Of a DNA stretch of 47,664 nt, positions 29,019-37,452 are shown piece by piece. Each line of letters opens with the position of its first letter. Position 1 is the stretch's first letter. A program made the position numbers and the translations under genes. The DNA is from an uncultured Burkholderiales bacterium (lineage in GTDB: Bacteria > Pseudomonadota > Gammaproteobacteria > Burkholderiales > Burkholderiaceae_C). The notes under the pieces are model-generated. The model searched no databases and had not been told where the DNA came from. It saw only the letters and a program-made list of their open reading frames with translations. The stretch is from the NCBI GenBank assembly GCA_903894995.1, contig CAITSG010000081.1:1-47664 (forward strand). Reading direction: 5' to 3'.

Positions 29019-29813
29019 ATGCTGAAAATTGTGGGTATCTGTTTCACAACTGCTGGTCTCGTTCTAGGTGCGGGGCCAACATGGGCTCAAGGCAGTCAAT
29101 CCAAAGGCTGTTTTGTGGCCCATTTCAAGTCACTGGCCTTAAAAACCCACAACCCACAACAGCGTGCTGTCTTGGCAGAGCAGTGGCTGCAACAAAACAC
29201 CCCCAACTGCACCAAGTCCCAACTGTCCTCCTTGCAGGCCAACAGCCCCAATTGGCTGGGCAGCTCCTTGACCCTCGAAATCTCATCCATCCTAGAAGGT
29301 GCCATTGAAGCCAGTATCTCAGGCAACCCTGAATTGATGGGGCGACTTTACGAGTCATTGGGAAAGGAGGGGACCAGCGGCAACGTCACCCTGACCAACC
29401 CGGTTGCACGGGCCCCGGTGGTTCAACCCATGGTCAACAACGGCGTGATCCCGGGCAGTGCGAACTTCGGCACCATTTCGGGCAACACCAACTTGAACCA
29501 AACCACCAACAACCTGAGCAATGCCAACAGCAATGCCAAAACGACAGCCAGCAGCACCCTCAACCCGACCAACCCGGTTGCAAGGGCACCGGTGGTTCAA
29601 CCCATGGTCAACAACGGCGTGCTCCCGAGCGGTGCGAACTACGGCAACATTTCGGGCAACACCAACCTGAACCAAACCACGAACAACCTGAGCAATGCGA
29701 ACAGCAACGCCAGAACGACAGCCAACAGCTCCGTCACCGACGCCAGTAAAACGGCAATCGGCCAAGGCAGCCCTGCTGCAAACATTCAGGGCAAACCCCA
29801 GGCAACGCGTTGA
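29019..29813 (+). CDS. Putative secreted protein with tandem 58-residue repeat
   Basis: Not recognised as a known family. It has 264 residues. The N terminus looks like a Sec signal peptide (MLKIVGICFTTAGLVLGAGPTWA, cleavage near AQG). A small domain (about 25-120) has two cysteines in KGCFVAHFK and NTPNCTKSQ, which could form a disulfide. The rest is low-complexity, Asn/Thr/Ser-rich and built of two near-identical units that start NPVARAPVVQPMVNNGV and contain SGNTNLNQTTNNLSNANSN. It sits where tolB would be expected but has no similarity to TolB. It may be a surface or periplasmic structural protein. Confidence 0.75.
   Translation: MLKIVGICFTTAGLVLGAGPTWAQGSQSKGCFVAHFKSLALKTHNPQQRAVLAEQWLQQNTPNCTKSQLSSLQANSPNWLGSSLTLEISSILEGAIEASISGNPELMGRLYESLGKEGTSGNVTLTNPVARAPVVQPMVNNGVIPGSANFGTISGNTNLNQTTNNLSNANSNAKTTASSTLNPTNPVARAPVVQPMVNNGVLPSGANYGNISGNTNLNQTTNNLSNANSNARTTANSSVTDASKTAIGQGSPAANIQGKPQATR
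29394..29729 (+). repeat. Tandem 174-bp coding repeat (two copies)
   Basis: Unit 1 starts at 29394 and unit 2 at 29568, a period of 174 bp (58 codons). About 162 bp of each unit align without gaps (29394-29555 and 29568-29729). Differences are scattered and many are at third codon positions, which fits an older duplication kept under protein-level selection. Confidence 0.85.
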
Positions 29814-29914
29814 GCCCTCAGCGTCAAGGGTTTTCCATCAGAACACTGATCCCAAACCAGAAAGCAGACATCGGCATCACAGCCGAGTGAACTGCCATCC
29901 ACTGAACATACGAC

Positions 29915-32900
29915 TCAGTCGTACACGATCCGCGATTGACCCTGATCAGCCTGCGCCATCCAGCTGGCCAAGGCCGCGTCGGTGGGGAAGAATTTGGCGG
30001 CATCGCCCAGCGCCAGCTCGGCGCGGGCGGCCATTTCGTCCTTGCGCCGCTCCAACACCAATCGCACGGACAAGCCTCGCACCAGATCGCCTTGTTCGGT
30101 CTGCTCGCGCTGCGCTGGGAACTCGCGCACCAAGCGAGCAATGTCGGGCGCACGGCCATTGACCGCCACACGCAGGTATTTGCCGTAGCGGCAACGGGCT
30201 GTCCCCAAATCCATGATCTGCTCGATCTTGAGACGGAACCCGCCTGAGAAACGGTCGGCCTGCATCTTGGCCGTGACGATGATGAGTTCGTCGTCTTTGA
30301 GCAAATGCTTGGCCGAGTTGATCAAGGATTCGTCGGCCGTGGCCTCCATCACACCCGATTTGTCGTCGAGCTTGAAGATGGCCACCTTGCCGCGCTGGCC
30401 GTTGATGATGCGCAAATCGCTCACGATGCCCGCCAGCACCATGGACTCGCGGCTGTCGATCAGCTCGTCGATCTTGCGGCGTGCGAACTGGCGCACTTCG
30501 CGCTCTACCGCGTCAAACAAATGACCCGACAAGAAAAAGCCCACGGCGGTTTTTTCCAGCAACAAGCGCTCTTTGATGCCCCAAGGCATGACCTCCACCA
30601 AGTCGGGCTCTTGGGTACTCGATCCGTGCGAATCGTCTCCCAGCATGTCAAAGAGGCCGCCTTGCTTGGCGTTGGCCACAGAGGCCGCTGCAAACTCGAA
30701 AGCCTTGTCGATGCTGACCGACAAGGCCGCCCGGTTCATGTGCAAAGAATCAAAGGCACCGGCTTTGATGAGCGCATCCACCGTGCGCTTGTTGATGCGG
30801 CTGCGGTCCACCCGCACAGCAAAGTCAAACAAGCTTTTGAAAGGCCCCCCTTCTTTTCGGGCCGCCACAATCGCCTCAATCGCTTGCTGGCCCGTGCCTT
30901 TGATGGCACCCAAACCGTAACGGATGATTTTGTCGGTCACCGGTTCGAAGCGGTGCGTGCCCCGGTTCACGTCTGGCGGGTCAAAGCGGATGCCGAACTT
31001 GAGCGCGTCTTCGTGCAAGACTTTGAGCTTGTCGGTGTCGTCCATCTCCACCGTCATGTTGGCGCAGAAGAACTCGGCGGTGTAGTGCACCTTGAGCCAG
31101 CCCGTGTGGTAAGCCAGCAGCGAATACGCAGCCGCGTGCGACTTGTTAAAGCCGTAACCCGCGAACTTTTCCATCAGGTCAAAGACTTCGTCGGCCTTGT
31201 CTTGCGCGATGTTATGGGTTGAAAGAGCGCCTGCGCGAAACTTCTCGCGGTGCTCGGCCATTTCTTCGACCTTTTTCTTGCCCATGGCCCGGCGCAGCAA
31301 ATCAGCGCCGCCCAGCGAATAACCGCCCAAAATCTGCGCAGTCTGCATCACCTGCTCTTGGTAAACCATGATGCCGTAGGTCTCACTCAGCATCTCGGCC
31401 ACCGCCGGGTGGGGGTATTCCACCTCTTCGCGACCATGTTTACGAGCCACAAAGCTGGGGATCAGGTCCATGGGTCCTGGACGGTACAAGGCGTTCAGCG
31501 CAATCAGGTCTTCCAGGCGGCTGGGGCGGGCGTCGCGTAACATGCCCTGCATGCCCCGGCTTTCAAACTGGAACACGGCCTCGGTCTTGCCGTCTGCAAA
31601 AAGTTTGTAAGTCGGCGCATCGTCCAGCGGGATATTCTCAAAGGCGAATTTGTCCTGGCCTTTGTGCCGCTTCATGATGAACTCGCGGGCGATCTCCAAA
31701 ATGGTCAGCGTGGCCAGCCCCAAGAAGTCGAACTTCACCAGCCCCGCAGACTCCACGTCGTCCTTGTCGTATTGGCTAACCGCCGATTCGCTGCCAGGCT
31801 GCTGGTAGAGCGGGCAAAAGTCGGTCAACTTGCCCGGCGCGATCAACACGCCACCGGCGTGCATGCCAATGTTGCGGGTCATGCCTTCGAGTTTTTGCGC
31901 CAACTCGATCAAGGTCCTCACATCCTCTTCGCGCTCAATGCGCTCGGCCAGGATCGGCTCCATGGCGATCGCATAGTTGTTTTTGTCGCCCTCTTTGGGC
32001 GTGGCGGGCGGGTACTGCAGCGTGACCGACATGCCTGGCTTGTTGGGGATCAGCTTGCTGATGCCGTCACAAAAGGTGTAGCTCATGTCCAGCACACGGC
32101 CCACGTCGCGGATCGCCGCACGCGCGGCCATGGTGCCGAAGGTGGCGATCTGACTGACCGCGTCGCGGCCATACTTGTCCTTCACATAGTCGATCACCCG
32201 GTCGCGGTTGCCCTGGCAAAAGTCGATGTCGAAGTCGGGCATGGACACCCGCTCGGGGTTCAAAAACCGCTCAAACAGCAAGCTGTATTGCAGCGGGTCC
32301 AGGTCGGTGATTTTGAGTGCATAGGCCACCAGCGAGCCCGCGCCTGAACCCCGGCCTGGCCCCACGGGGCAGCCGTTGGCTTTGGCCCACTGGATGAAAT
32401 CACCAACGATCAGGAAGTAGCCCGGAAAACCCATCTTCAAGATGGTGCCCAGTTCAAACTCAAGCCGCTCCATATAGCGCGCTCGCTCGGCATCGCGTTT
32501 GGCATCATCGGGGTACAGGTGCTGTAGGCGTTCTTCCAAGCCTTCCAATGAGACATGGCGAAAATAATCATCCACCGACATGACCACGCCCTTGACCGGC
32601 GGAATCGGGAAATTGGGCAGCTGCGGCTTGCCCAGCACCAGGCTCAGGTTGCAGCGCTTGGCAATCTCCAGGGTGTTGGCAATCGCGCTGGGCACGTCGG
32701 CAAACAGCGCACACATTTCTTGTGAGGACTTGAAATACTGGTCCCGGGTGAAACGCCGCACACGGCGCGGGTTGGCCAGAATTTCGCCTTCGGAAATGCA
32801 CACCCGCGCCTCGTGCGCTTCATAGTCTTCGGTCGCCAAAAATTGGACCGGGTGCGTGGCCACCACCGGCAAGCCCAAGCGTGCGGCCAGCGCCACAGCC

Positions 32901-33442
32901 CCGGCCACCTGCGGCTCGTCTTCTGGGCGACCAGCCCGCTGCAATTCCAGGTAAAAACGGTGCGGAAAGATGGACGCCAGTTGCAACGCCATGTCGGCGG
33001 CTTTGTCGCTATCGCCTTGCACCAGGGCCTGCCCCACCGGGCCTGCCTGTGCGCCAGACATGAGGATCAGGCCTTCGGCCAGTTCCATGAGCCAAGTCAG
33101 CCTGACCACAGCCACGTTTTTGACCACGTTCTGTGTCCAGGCCCGGGCCAGCAGTTCGCAAATATTCAGATAACCCTGGTGGCTTTGCACCAGTAGAGCC
33201 ACTCGACTGATGGCCCCCAGATCACCGCCCAGACCTTCGAGGTTGATTTCTGCGCCCAAAATGGGCTTGACGCCTTTGCTCCGACCTTCCTTGTAGAACT
33301 TGACCCCACCAAACAGGTTGTTCAGGTCGGTGAGGGCCAAAGCCGGTTGCCGATCTTGGGCCGCTTTTTGTATGACTTCGTCAATGCGGCAGGTCGAGTC
33401 AACGACGGAAAATTCGGAGTGCAAGCGCAGGTGAACAAACAT
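29915..33442 (-). CDS. dnaE: DNA polymerase III alpha subunit
   Basis: Replicative polymerase catalytic subunit. It has 1175 residues, normal for DnaE1. The PHP domain begins MFVHLRLHSEFSVVDSTCRIDEV. The polymerase palm carries PDFDIDFCQGNRDRVIDYV (about residues 400-420) with the catalytic aspartates. The fingers and thumb show MYQEQVMQTAQILGGYSLGGAD-type segments; a helix-hairpin-helix region (RINKRTVDALIKAGAFDSL) and an OB domain (VLAGIVSDLRII) follow. The minus strand has AAGGA at 5-base spacing from the ATG and a possible -10 (TACAAT) immediately before it. DUF599 lies upstream on the same strand with a 66-bp gap. Confidence 0.97.
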   Translation of the reverse strand: MFVHLRLHSEFSVVDSTCRIDEVIQKAAQDRQPALALTDLNNLFGGVKFYKEGRSKGVKPILGAEINLEGLGGDLGAISRVALLVQSHQGYLNICELLARAWTQNVVKNVAVVRLTWLMELAEGLILMSGAQAGPVGQALVQGDSDKAADMALQLASIFPHRFYLELQRAGRPEDEPQVAGAVALAARLGLPVVATHPVQFLATEDYEAHEARVCISEGEILANPRRVRRFTRDQYFKSSQEMCALFADVPSAIANTLEIAKRCNLSLVLGKPQLPNFPIPPVKGVVMSVDDYFRHVSLEGLEERLQHLYPDDAKRDAERARYMERLEFELGTILKMGFPGYFLIVGDFIQWAKANGCPVGPGRGSGAGSLVAYALKITDLDPLQYSLLFERFLNPERVSMPDFDIDFCQGNRDRVIDYVKDKYGRDAVSQIATFGTMAARAAIRDVGRVLDMSYTFCDGISKLIPNKPGMSVTLQYPPATPKEGDKNNYAIAMEPILAERIEREEDVRTLIELAQKLEGMTRNIGMHAGGVLIAPGKLTDFCPLYQQPGSESAVSQYDKDDVESAGLVKFDFLGLATLTILEIAREFIMKRHKGQDKFAFENIPLDDAPTYKLFADGKTEAVFQFESRGMQGMLRDARPSRLEDLIALNALYRPGPMDLIPSFVARKHGREEVEYPHPAVAEMLSETYGIMVYQEQVMQTAQILGGYSLGGADLLRRAMGKKKVEEMAEHREKFRAGALSTHNIAQDKADEVFDLMEKFAGYGFNKSHAAAYSLLAYHTGWLKVHYTAEFFCANMTVEMDDTDKLKVLHEDALKFGIRFDPPDVNRGTHRFEPVTDKIIRYGLGAIKGTGQQAIEAIVAARKEGGPFKSLFDFAVRVDRSRINKRTVDALIKAGAFDSLHMNRAALSVSIDKAFEFAAASVANAKQGGLFDMLGDDSHGSSTQEPDLVEVMPWGIKERLLLEKTAVGFFLSGHLFDAVEREVRQFARRKIDELIDSRESMVLAGIVSDLRIINGQRGKVAIFKLDDKSGVMEATADESLINSAKHLLKDDELIIVTAKMQADRFSGGFRLKIEQIMDLGTARCRYGKYLRVAVNGRAPDIARLVREFPAQREQTEQGDLVRGLSVRLVLERRKDEMAARAELALGDAAKFFPTDAALASWMAQADQGQSRIVYD

Positions 33443-33508
33443 ATTCCTTATTGTAGAAGGCCAGAGGTCACAGCACGGTGCAATTTGCAGCCTTTGCGTG
33501 ACCTCACC

Positions 33509-34204
33509 TCAATCACGCAGCACATGCAAAACTTCGGAACGAAACTCACGCCCATACAAAATCAGCACCACCAAAGCCGTGGCCATGACCAGGGCCAAAG
33601 GGGAAAAAAACCAGGCCATCGCAGCAAATGAAAAGTAATAAGCCCGCAAGCCATCGTTGAAGGTTTCAGCGGCAGCACTCACCAAATTGCCCGCCCGCTC
33701 GGCAAAGTGCTGCCGGTCAAAGCGTTCGTCTACAAATTGTTCGGGCGGGGGCATCGCACCAATGACCAAAGCCACAAAAGTGTATTGGCGCATGGACCAA
33801 GAAAACCGGAAAAAGGCATACACAAAAATCGCCACCAAAACCAGCACCTTGAACTCAAACACCAACATCGGCGTGGGTTGGGCAAAGGGGATTTCAAGCA
33901 CCAATTCGGCCGCCTTGTCGGTGGTGCCCAGCAAAGCAAACAAGCCGCCGATGATGATGATGCTGGTCGACGAAAAAAATGCCGGCGTTTGGGACAAGGT
34001 TTGGGTGATCAGGCCATCGAGCATGCGTGGATCACGCCCTGTGGCCTGAACCATCCAGAGCTGACGATAGCGGTTGGTGGTGGCAATCAGGCTCAAGTCT
34101 CGCATGCCACGCACCTTGGCCACCCAAGCATAGCCCACCCACAACCCAAGAAAACAAACCAAACCCAGCCAATCGGCCCAGGGCAACATCGAAATGATCT
34201 TCAT
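33509..34204 (-). CDS. DUF599 family membrane protein
   Basis: A 231-residue integral membrane protein of unknown function. Hydrophobic segments are at about residues 10-28 (WLGLVCFLGLWVGYAW), 80-100 (STSIIIIGGLFALLG), 115-140 (LVFEFKVLVLVAIFVYAFF) and near the C terminus (FSPLALVMATALVVLIL). Loop motifs VKGMRDL-like VRGMRDLSLI, TNRYRQLWM and the FNDGLRAYYFSFAAMAWF segment are typical of DUF599. I chose the ATG at 34204 (MKIISMLPWADW); the next ATG five codons in is equally possible. It may be co-transcribed with dnaE. Confidence 0.8.
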   Translation of the reverse strand: MKIISMLPWADWLGLVCFLGLWVGYAWVAKVRGMRDLSLIATTNRYRQLWMVQATGRDPRMLDGLITQTLSQTPAFFSSTSIIIIGGLFALLGTTDKAAELVLEIPFAQPTPMLVFEFKVLVLVAIFVYAFFRFSWSMRQYTFVALVIGAMPPPEQFVDERFDRQHFAERAGNLVSAAAETFNDGLRAYYFSFAAMAWFFSPLALVMATALVVLILYGREFRSEVLHVLRD

Positions 34205-34261
34205 AGGTTTGAGTCGTAACAAATAAGCGGGCACACCTGGAGTGACCGGGCACTTGAGCAT

Positions 34262-34483
34262 ACATCTTCAACAGCCGTCCAAGTGGCTCTTAAAGGATTA
34301 AATGAAGAGTGAACAAATGTAGAGTTGATTTAAATTAAAGTACATTTATTTGAATTTAACCACTACCTTATCCAATGAACTTGATTCATTTGAATGCATT
34401 GATGCCCTCTTGCCAATCGAATCAAGCCACGGTCGATGGCGCTTGATCCCTCGCGCCCATACAGGCAGTGAACCAGATCCACC
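34262..34483. promoter_or_regulatory. AT-rich divergent intergenic region upstream of the glycosyltransferase operon
   Basis: The stretch 34295-34375 is strikingly AT-rich against its surroundings (for example TTGATTTAAATTAAAG and TTTATTTGAATTTAA) and is followed by a small inverted repeat AATGAA / TTCATT at 34374-34390. It is the only plausible promoter region for the four-gene operon. TTGATT is a candidate -35, but I see no convincing -10 at the right distance. Confidence 0.4.
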
Positions 34484-36667
34484 ATGGTCAAAACACCGAC
34501 TTTGCCGCGCATCGGATTGATCCTCACCGAAGACGCCATCTCCATGGACAACCCCAAACTCATGGGACGGCAATCGGCTGGACATGGTTTTTTGAGGGCC
34601 TGCCTGAACCACGCCCCTTTGCGCGAGCGCATCACCTTGGTGACCCCCAACGCCAAATCACGCGAAGCTGTGCGCAAAATCGTGCAACAGTGTCTGCCTG
34701 CCAGTGCCAAAGACAGCAGTCTGCCCGAATTGACCCTGCAAAAAGTGTCCGCCTGGAACACGCTTGATGTGCTGCACATGCCCGCGCCCATCAGCAGCCA
34801 ACAATTGGTGCAAAGGGGCGTTCACCGTCTGGACGGTCTGAGCCTGTCCGGGGTGACCCACACCATCAGCTCGGCCTCGGTGGTGCAGCAGTTGAGCGCC
34901 TACGTGCGAGAGCCTACCCGCCAAAGCGATGCCCTGATTTGCACCTCTCAATCGGTGCGCACCGCCATTGAACGGCTGTGGCATGTCGAACAAGCCGTCT
35001 TGCAGCGCCGATTTGGACCGTTTCAACAGACCCCAGCCTTGCCCGGATTGCCCGTCATTCCCTTGGGTATTCACACACGCGATTTCGCCTTCACGGACAT
35101 GGACCGCCTGGCCGCCCGAACCACCTTGGGCTTTGCTGCCGACGAACTGGTGGTGCTTTTTGTGGGGCGTCTGAGCTTTCATGCCAAAGCCAACCCCGTG
35201 GCCCTGTACCGCGCCGCAGGCGAGGCGGCCAAACGCACGGGACAAAAATTGCGCATTCTCGAATGCGGCTGGTTTGCCAACGAACCCACTGAAAACGCAT
35301 TTGACGAAGCGGCCCAACAATTTGGCATCACCGTCCAAAGGGTCGATGGCCGCACCGCCGTGCAGGTGCAACGCAGCTTTGCCGCAGCCGACGTGTTTTG
35401 TTCTTTGTCAGACAACATCCAAGAAACTTTCGGACTCACGCCCATCGAGGCCATGGCCTCTGGCCTGCCCTGCATCCTGAGCGACTGGAATGGTTACCGC
35501 GAAACCGCCATTCATGGCGAACACGGCTTTCTGATCAAGACACAAATGCCCAGCCGCACCGGTTTCGAAAGCATCGAACAACGTTTTGCAGACGACACGC
35601 TCAACTATGACCATTACATTGGGCACATCCATGCGCTGACCTCGGTGGACATCGACAGCGTTGCACAGGCCCTGTCCACCTTGATTGAACAACCCGCATT
35701 GCGCCTGCGCATGGGCCAAGCCGGACGCAGCCATGCCCGTCAACAGTTTGACTGGGAGCACGTCATCCGACGTTACGACGCGTTATGGTGCGAGCAGCAG
35801 GCACAACAACAAACCCACAAGGGGCCGCGCCTGCCGCGAATCCACAGCACAAGGCTGAGTCCTGCCGACTTGTTTGGCCACTACCCCAGCCAAAAGCTTC
35901 AACCCGATACCCCCTTGTTCCGGCAAGAATGGCCGGGCGTTTGCAACGTCAAAGCCCCCATTGCCCAAGCTCGAGAAATTCGGCAATGGAGCATGTGGAG
36001 CTTTTTAACCAACGGCTGGTTGCCGACCGCTGACAAGATCGCCCAAGCTCTGCCCGCGCTGCACGCCACACAAGCCCACAGCATTGAGCAGTGGGGACAG
36101 TCGCTCAAACTCACCTTGCCTCAAAGCCTGCGCTTGGCCGGCTGGTTACTCAAAATCGGATGGGTCCGTAGCCAGCCACAAGCGGCCCACAGCCCGCAGC
36201 GCCTGATCCACCTGGTCTGCCCCCCTACCGATCTGGCCCAGCGTCCCGATCTGAAAAACCTGCTCACCGACGAACGCTGGGTTTTGCAAGCCGCTGACCC
36301 GGCCTTGTCCAACGGTCAGCGACTGACAGCCCAACTGAAGCAGATTGCCCAACAAGGTGGACACGCGCTGCTGCTTGATCCACAAGCCCTCATACAGGAC
36401 TACTGGCTGGCCGAGCGGCTGCATGACGCTTGGGCGCATCTGGCCTTGGTCGAGCAACTGCCAAATGCCCTGGCCGTGCGCCACGATTTGTTGGCGCAGG
36501 TCTGCCAAAGCCTTCAAGACCACCATGAGGCGGCCGAACTGGCCACATGGGCCAAGTTGTTCGCCGCCACAGCCAGTGCTCGGGGCATGGCCTCCGGTCA
36601 ATGGGACATGGCCATAGCCAGCCCTGAAAAAACGCCAGTCACCGCCCCACAAGAGGTCAGCACATGA
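34484..36667 (+). CDS. GT4-type glycosyltransferase with long C-terminal extension
   Basis: A 727-residue protein, first gene of the glycosylation operon. Residues about 1-430 are a GT-B glycosyltransferase of family 4: ELVVLFVGRLSFHAKANPVAL begins the second Rossmann domain, and GLTPIEAMASGLPCILSDWN with a following GYRE gives the E-x7-E nucleotide-sugar motif. The C-terminal third (about 430-727) has no domain I recognise; it includes a Trp-rich patch (REIRQWSMWSFLTNGWLPTADK) and may bind a partner. The donor and acceptor are unknown. Its stop overlaps the next gene by 4 bp (ATGA). Confidence 0.85.
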   Translation: MVKTPTLPRIGLILTEDAISMDNPKLMGRQSAGHGFLRACLNHAPLRERITLVTPNAKSREAVRKIVQQCLPASAKDSSLPELTLQKVSAWNTLDVLHMPAPISSQQLVQRGVHRLDGLSLSGVTHTISSASVVQQLSAYVREPTRQSDALICTSQSVRTAIERLWHVEQAVLQRRFGPFQQTPALPGLPVIPLGIHTRDFAFTDMDRLAARTTLGFAADELVVLFVGRLSFHAKANPVALYRAAGEAAKRTGQKLRILECGWFANEPTENAFDEAAQQFGITVQRVDGRTAVQVQRSFAAADVFCSLSDNIQETFGLTPIEAMASGLPCILSDWNGYRETAIHGEHGFLIKTQMPSRTGFESIEQRFADDTLNYDHYIGHIHALTSVDIDSVAQALSTLIEQPALRLRMGQAGRSHARQQFDWEHVIRRYDALWCEQQAQQQTHKGPRLPRIHSTRLSPADLFGHYPSQKLQPDTPLFRQEWPGVCNVKAPIAQAREIRQWSMWSFLTNGWLPTADKIAQALPALHATQAHSIEQWGQSLKLTLPQSLRLAGWLLKIGWVRSQPQAAHSPQRLIHLVCPPTDLAQRPDLKNLLTDERWVLQAADPALSNGQRLTAQLKQIAQQGGHALLLDPQALIQDYWLAERLHDAWAHLALVEQLPNALAVRHDLLAQVCQSLQDHHEAAELATWAKLFAATASARGMASGQWDMAIASPEKTPVTAPQEVST

Positions 36668-37452
36668 GCCTGTTGCACCGCCCCCCGGTGGTCTTTGTTT
36701 GCGCCACCCGCCTGAGCGTGGCCGACTTTTGGCTCAAAGCCCCACTGGGCCAATCGCTCACCCGCTTGCAACAACAAGGTGTGGCCTTTTCCCTTGAACT
36801 GGCTGACCAAAACGCCGCCCCTTTGGCCACCTTGTACAACCGTGCCATTGCACACTGCGCGGCAGAGCAAATTTTGGTGTTTGTGCACGACGACGTGCGC
36901 TTGGATGACCTCTTCATCACCCAGCGCTTGCTCGAAGGACTGGCGGTGTTCGATGTGATTGGCGTGGCGGGCAATCGCCGCCTCAAAGCACGGCAAGGCG
37001 CATGGGCGTTCGCTGAAAAAATGGGCCAATGGGACCACGCGCACAACTTGCTGGGCGGCATCAACCATGAACTGCCCCACCGACCCAATGGCTTCAACCG
37101 CTACTGCCCCACTCGCACAGCCGCACGCGTGCTGGATGGCGTCTTTCTGGCCGCACGGGCCACAACACTGCAAGTCAACAAAGTGCAGTTCGCCCCCGAA
37201 CTCCCCTTTCACTTGTACGACATGGAGTTTTGTCAGCGCGCTCACCGCGCCGGACTGCGCCTGGGGGTTTGGCCCATCGCCATGACCCACTACAGCAGCG
37301 GTCAATACGATTCAGACAGCTGGAAACAGGCCTACGCAACATACTGTCAAATCAATTGGCCCACAAGCAACCCTTCGGCCAAGGAAACGCCCCCTGGCAA
37401 GGCCGACGAAGCCCCTGCCCCTGCAAGGACTGTCGGTGTTCAAGCCCCATGA
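36664..37452 (+). CDS. GT2-like (GT-A fold) glycosyltransferase
   Basis: A 262-residue protein. Features of a GT-A transferase are visible: VVFVCATRL at the N terminus, YNRAIAHCAAEQILVFVHDDVRLDD, where HDD (about residues 75-77) is the metal-binding DxD-like motif, DGVFLAARA, and the acceptor-side FHLYDMEFCQRAHRAGLRLGVWP followed by MTHYSSG. It resembles the StrF-like glycosyltransferase group. The C-terminal 30 residues are Pro/Ala-rich. It overlaps both neighbours by 4 bp, so it is translationally coupled within the operon. Confidence 0.8.
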   Translation: MSLLHRPPVVFVCATRLSVADFWLKAPLGQSLTRLQQQGVAFSLELADQNAAPLATLYNRAIAHCAAEQILVFVHDDVRLDDLFITQRLLEGLAVFDVIGVAGNRRLKARQGAWAFAEKMGQWDHAHNLLGGINHELPHRPNGFNRYCPTRTAARVLDGVFLAARATTLQVNKVQFAPELPFHLYDMEFCQRAHRAGLRLGVWPIAMTHYSSGQYDSDSWKQAYATYCQINWPTSNPSAKETPPGKADEAPAPARTVGVQAP

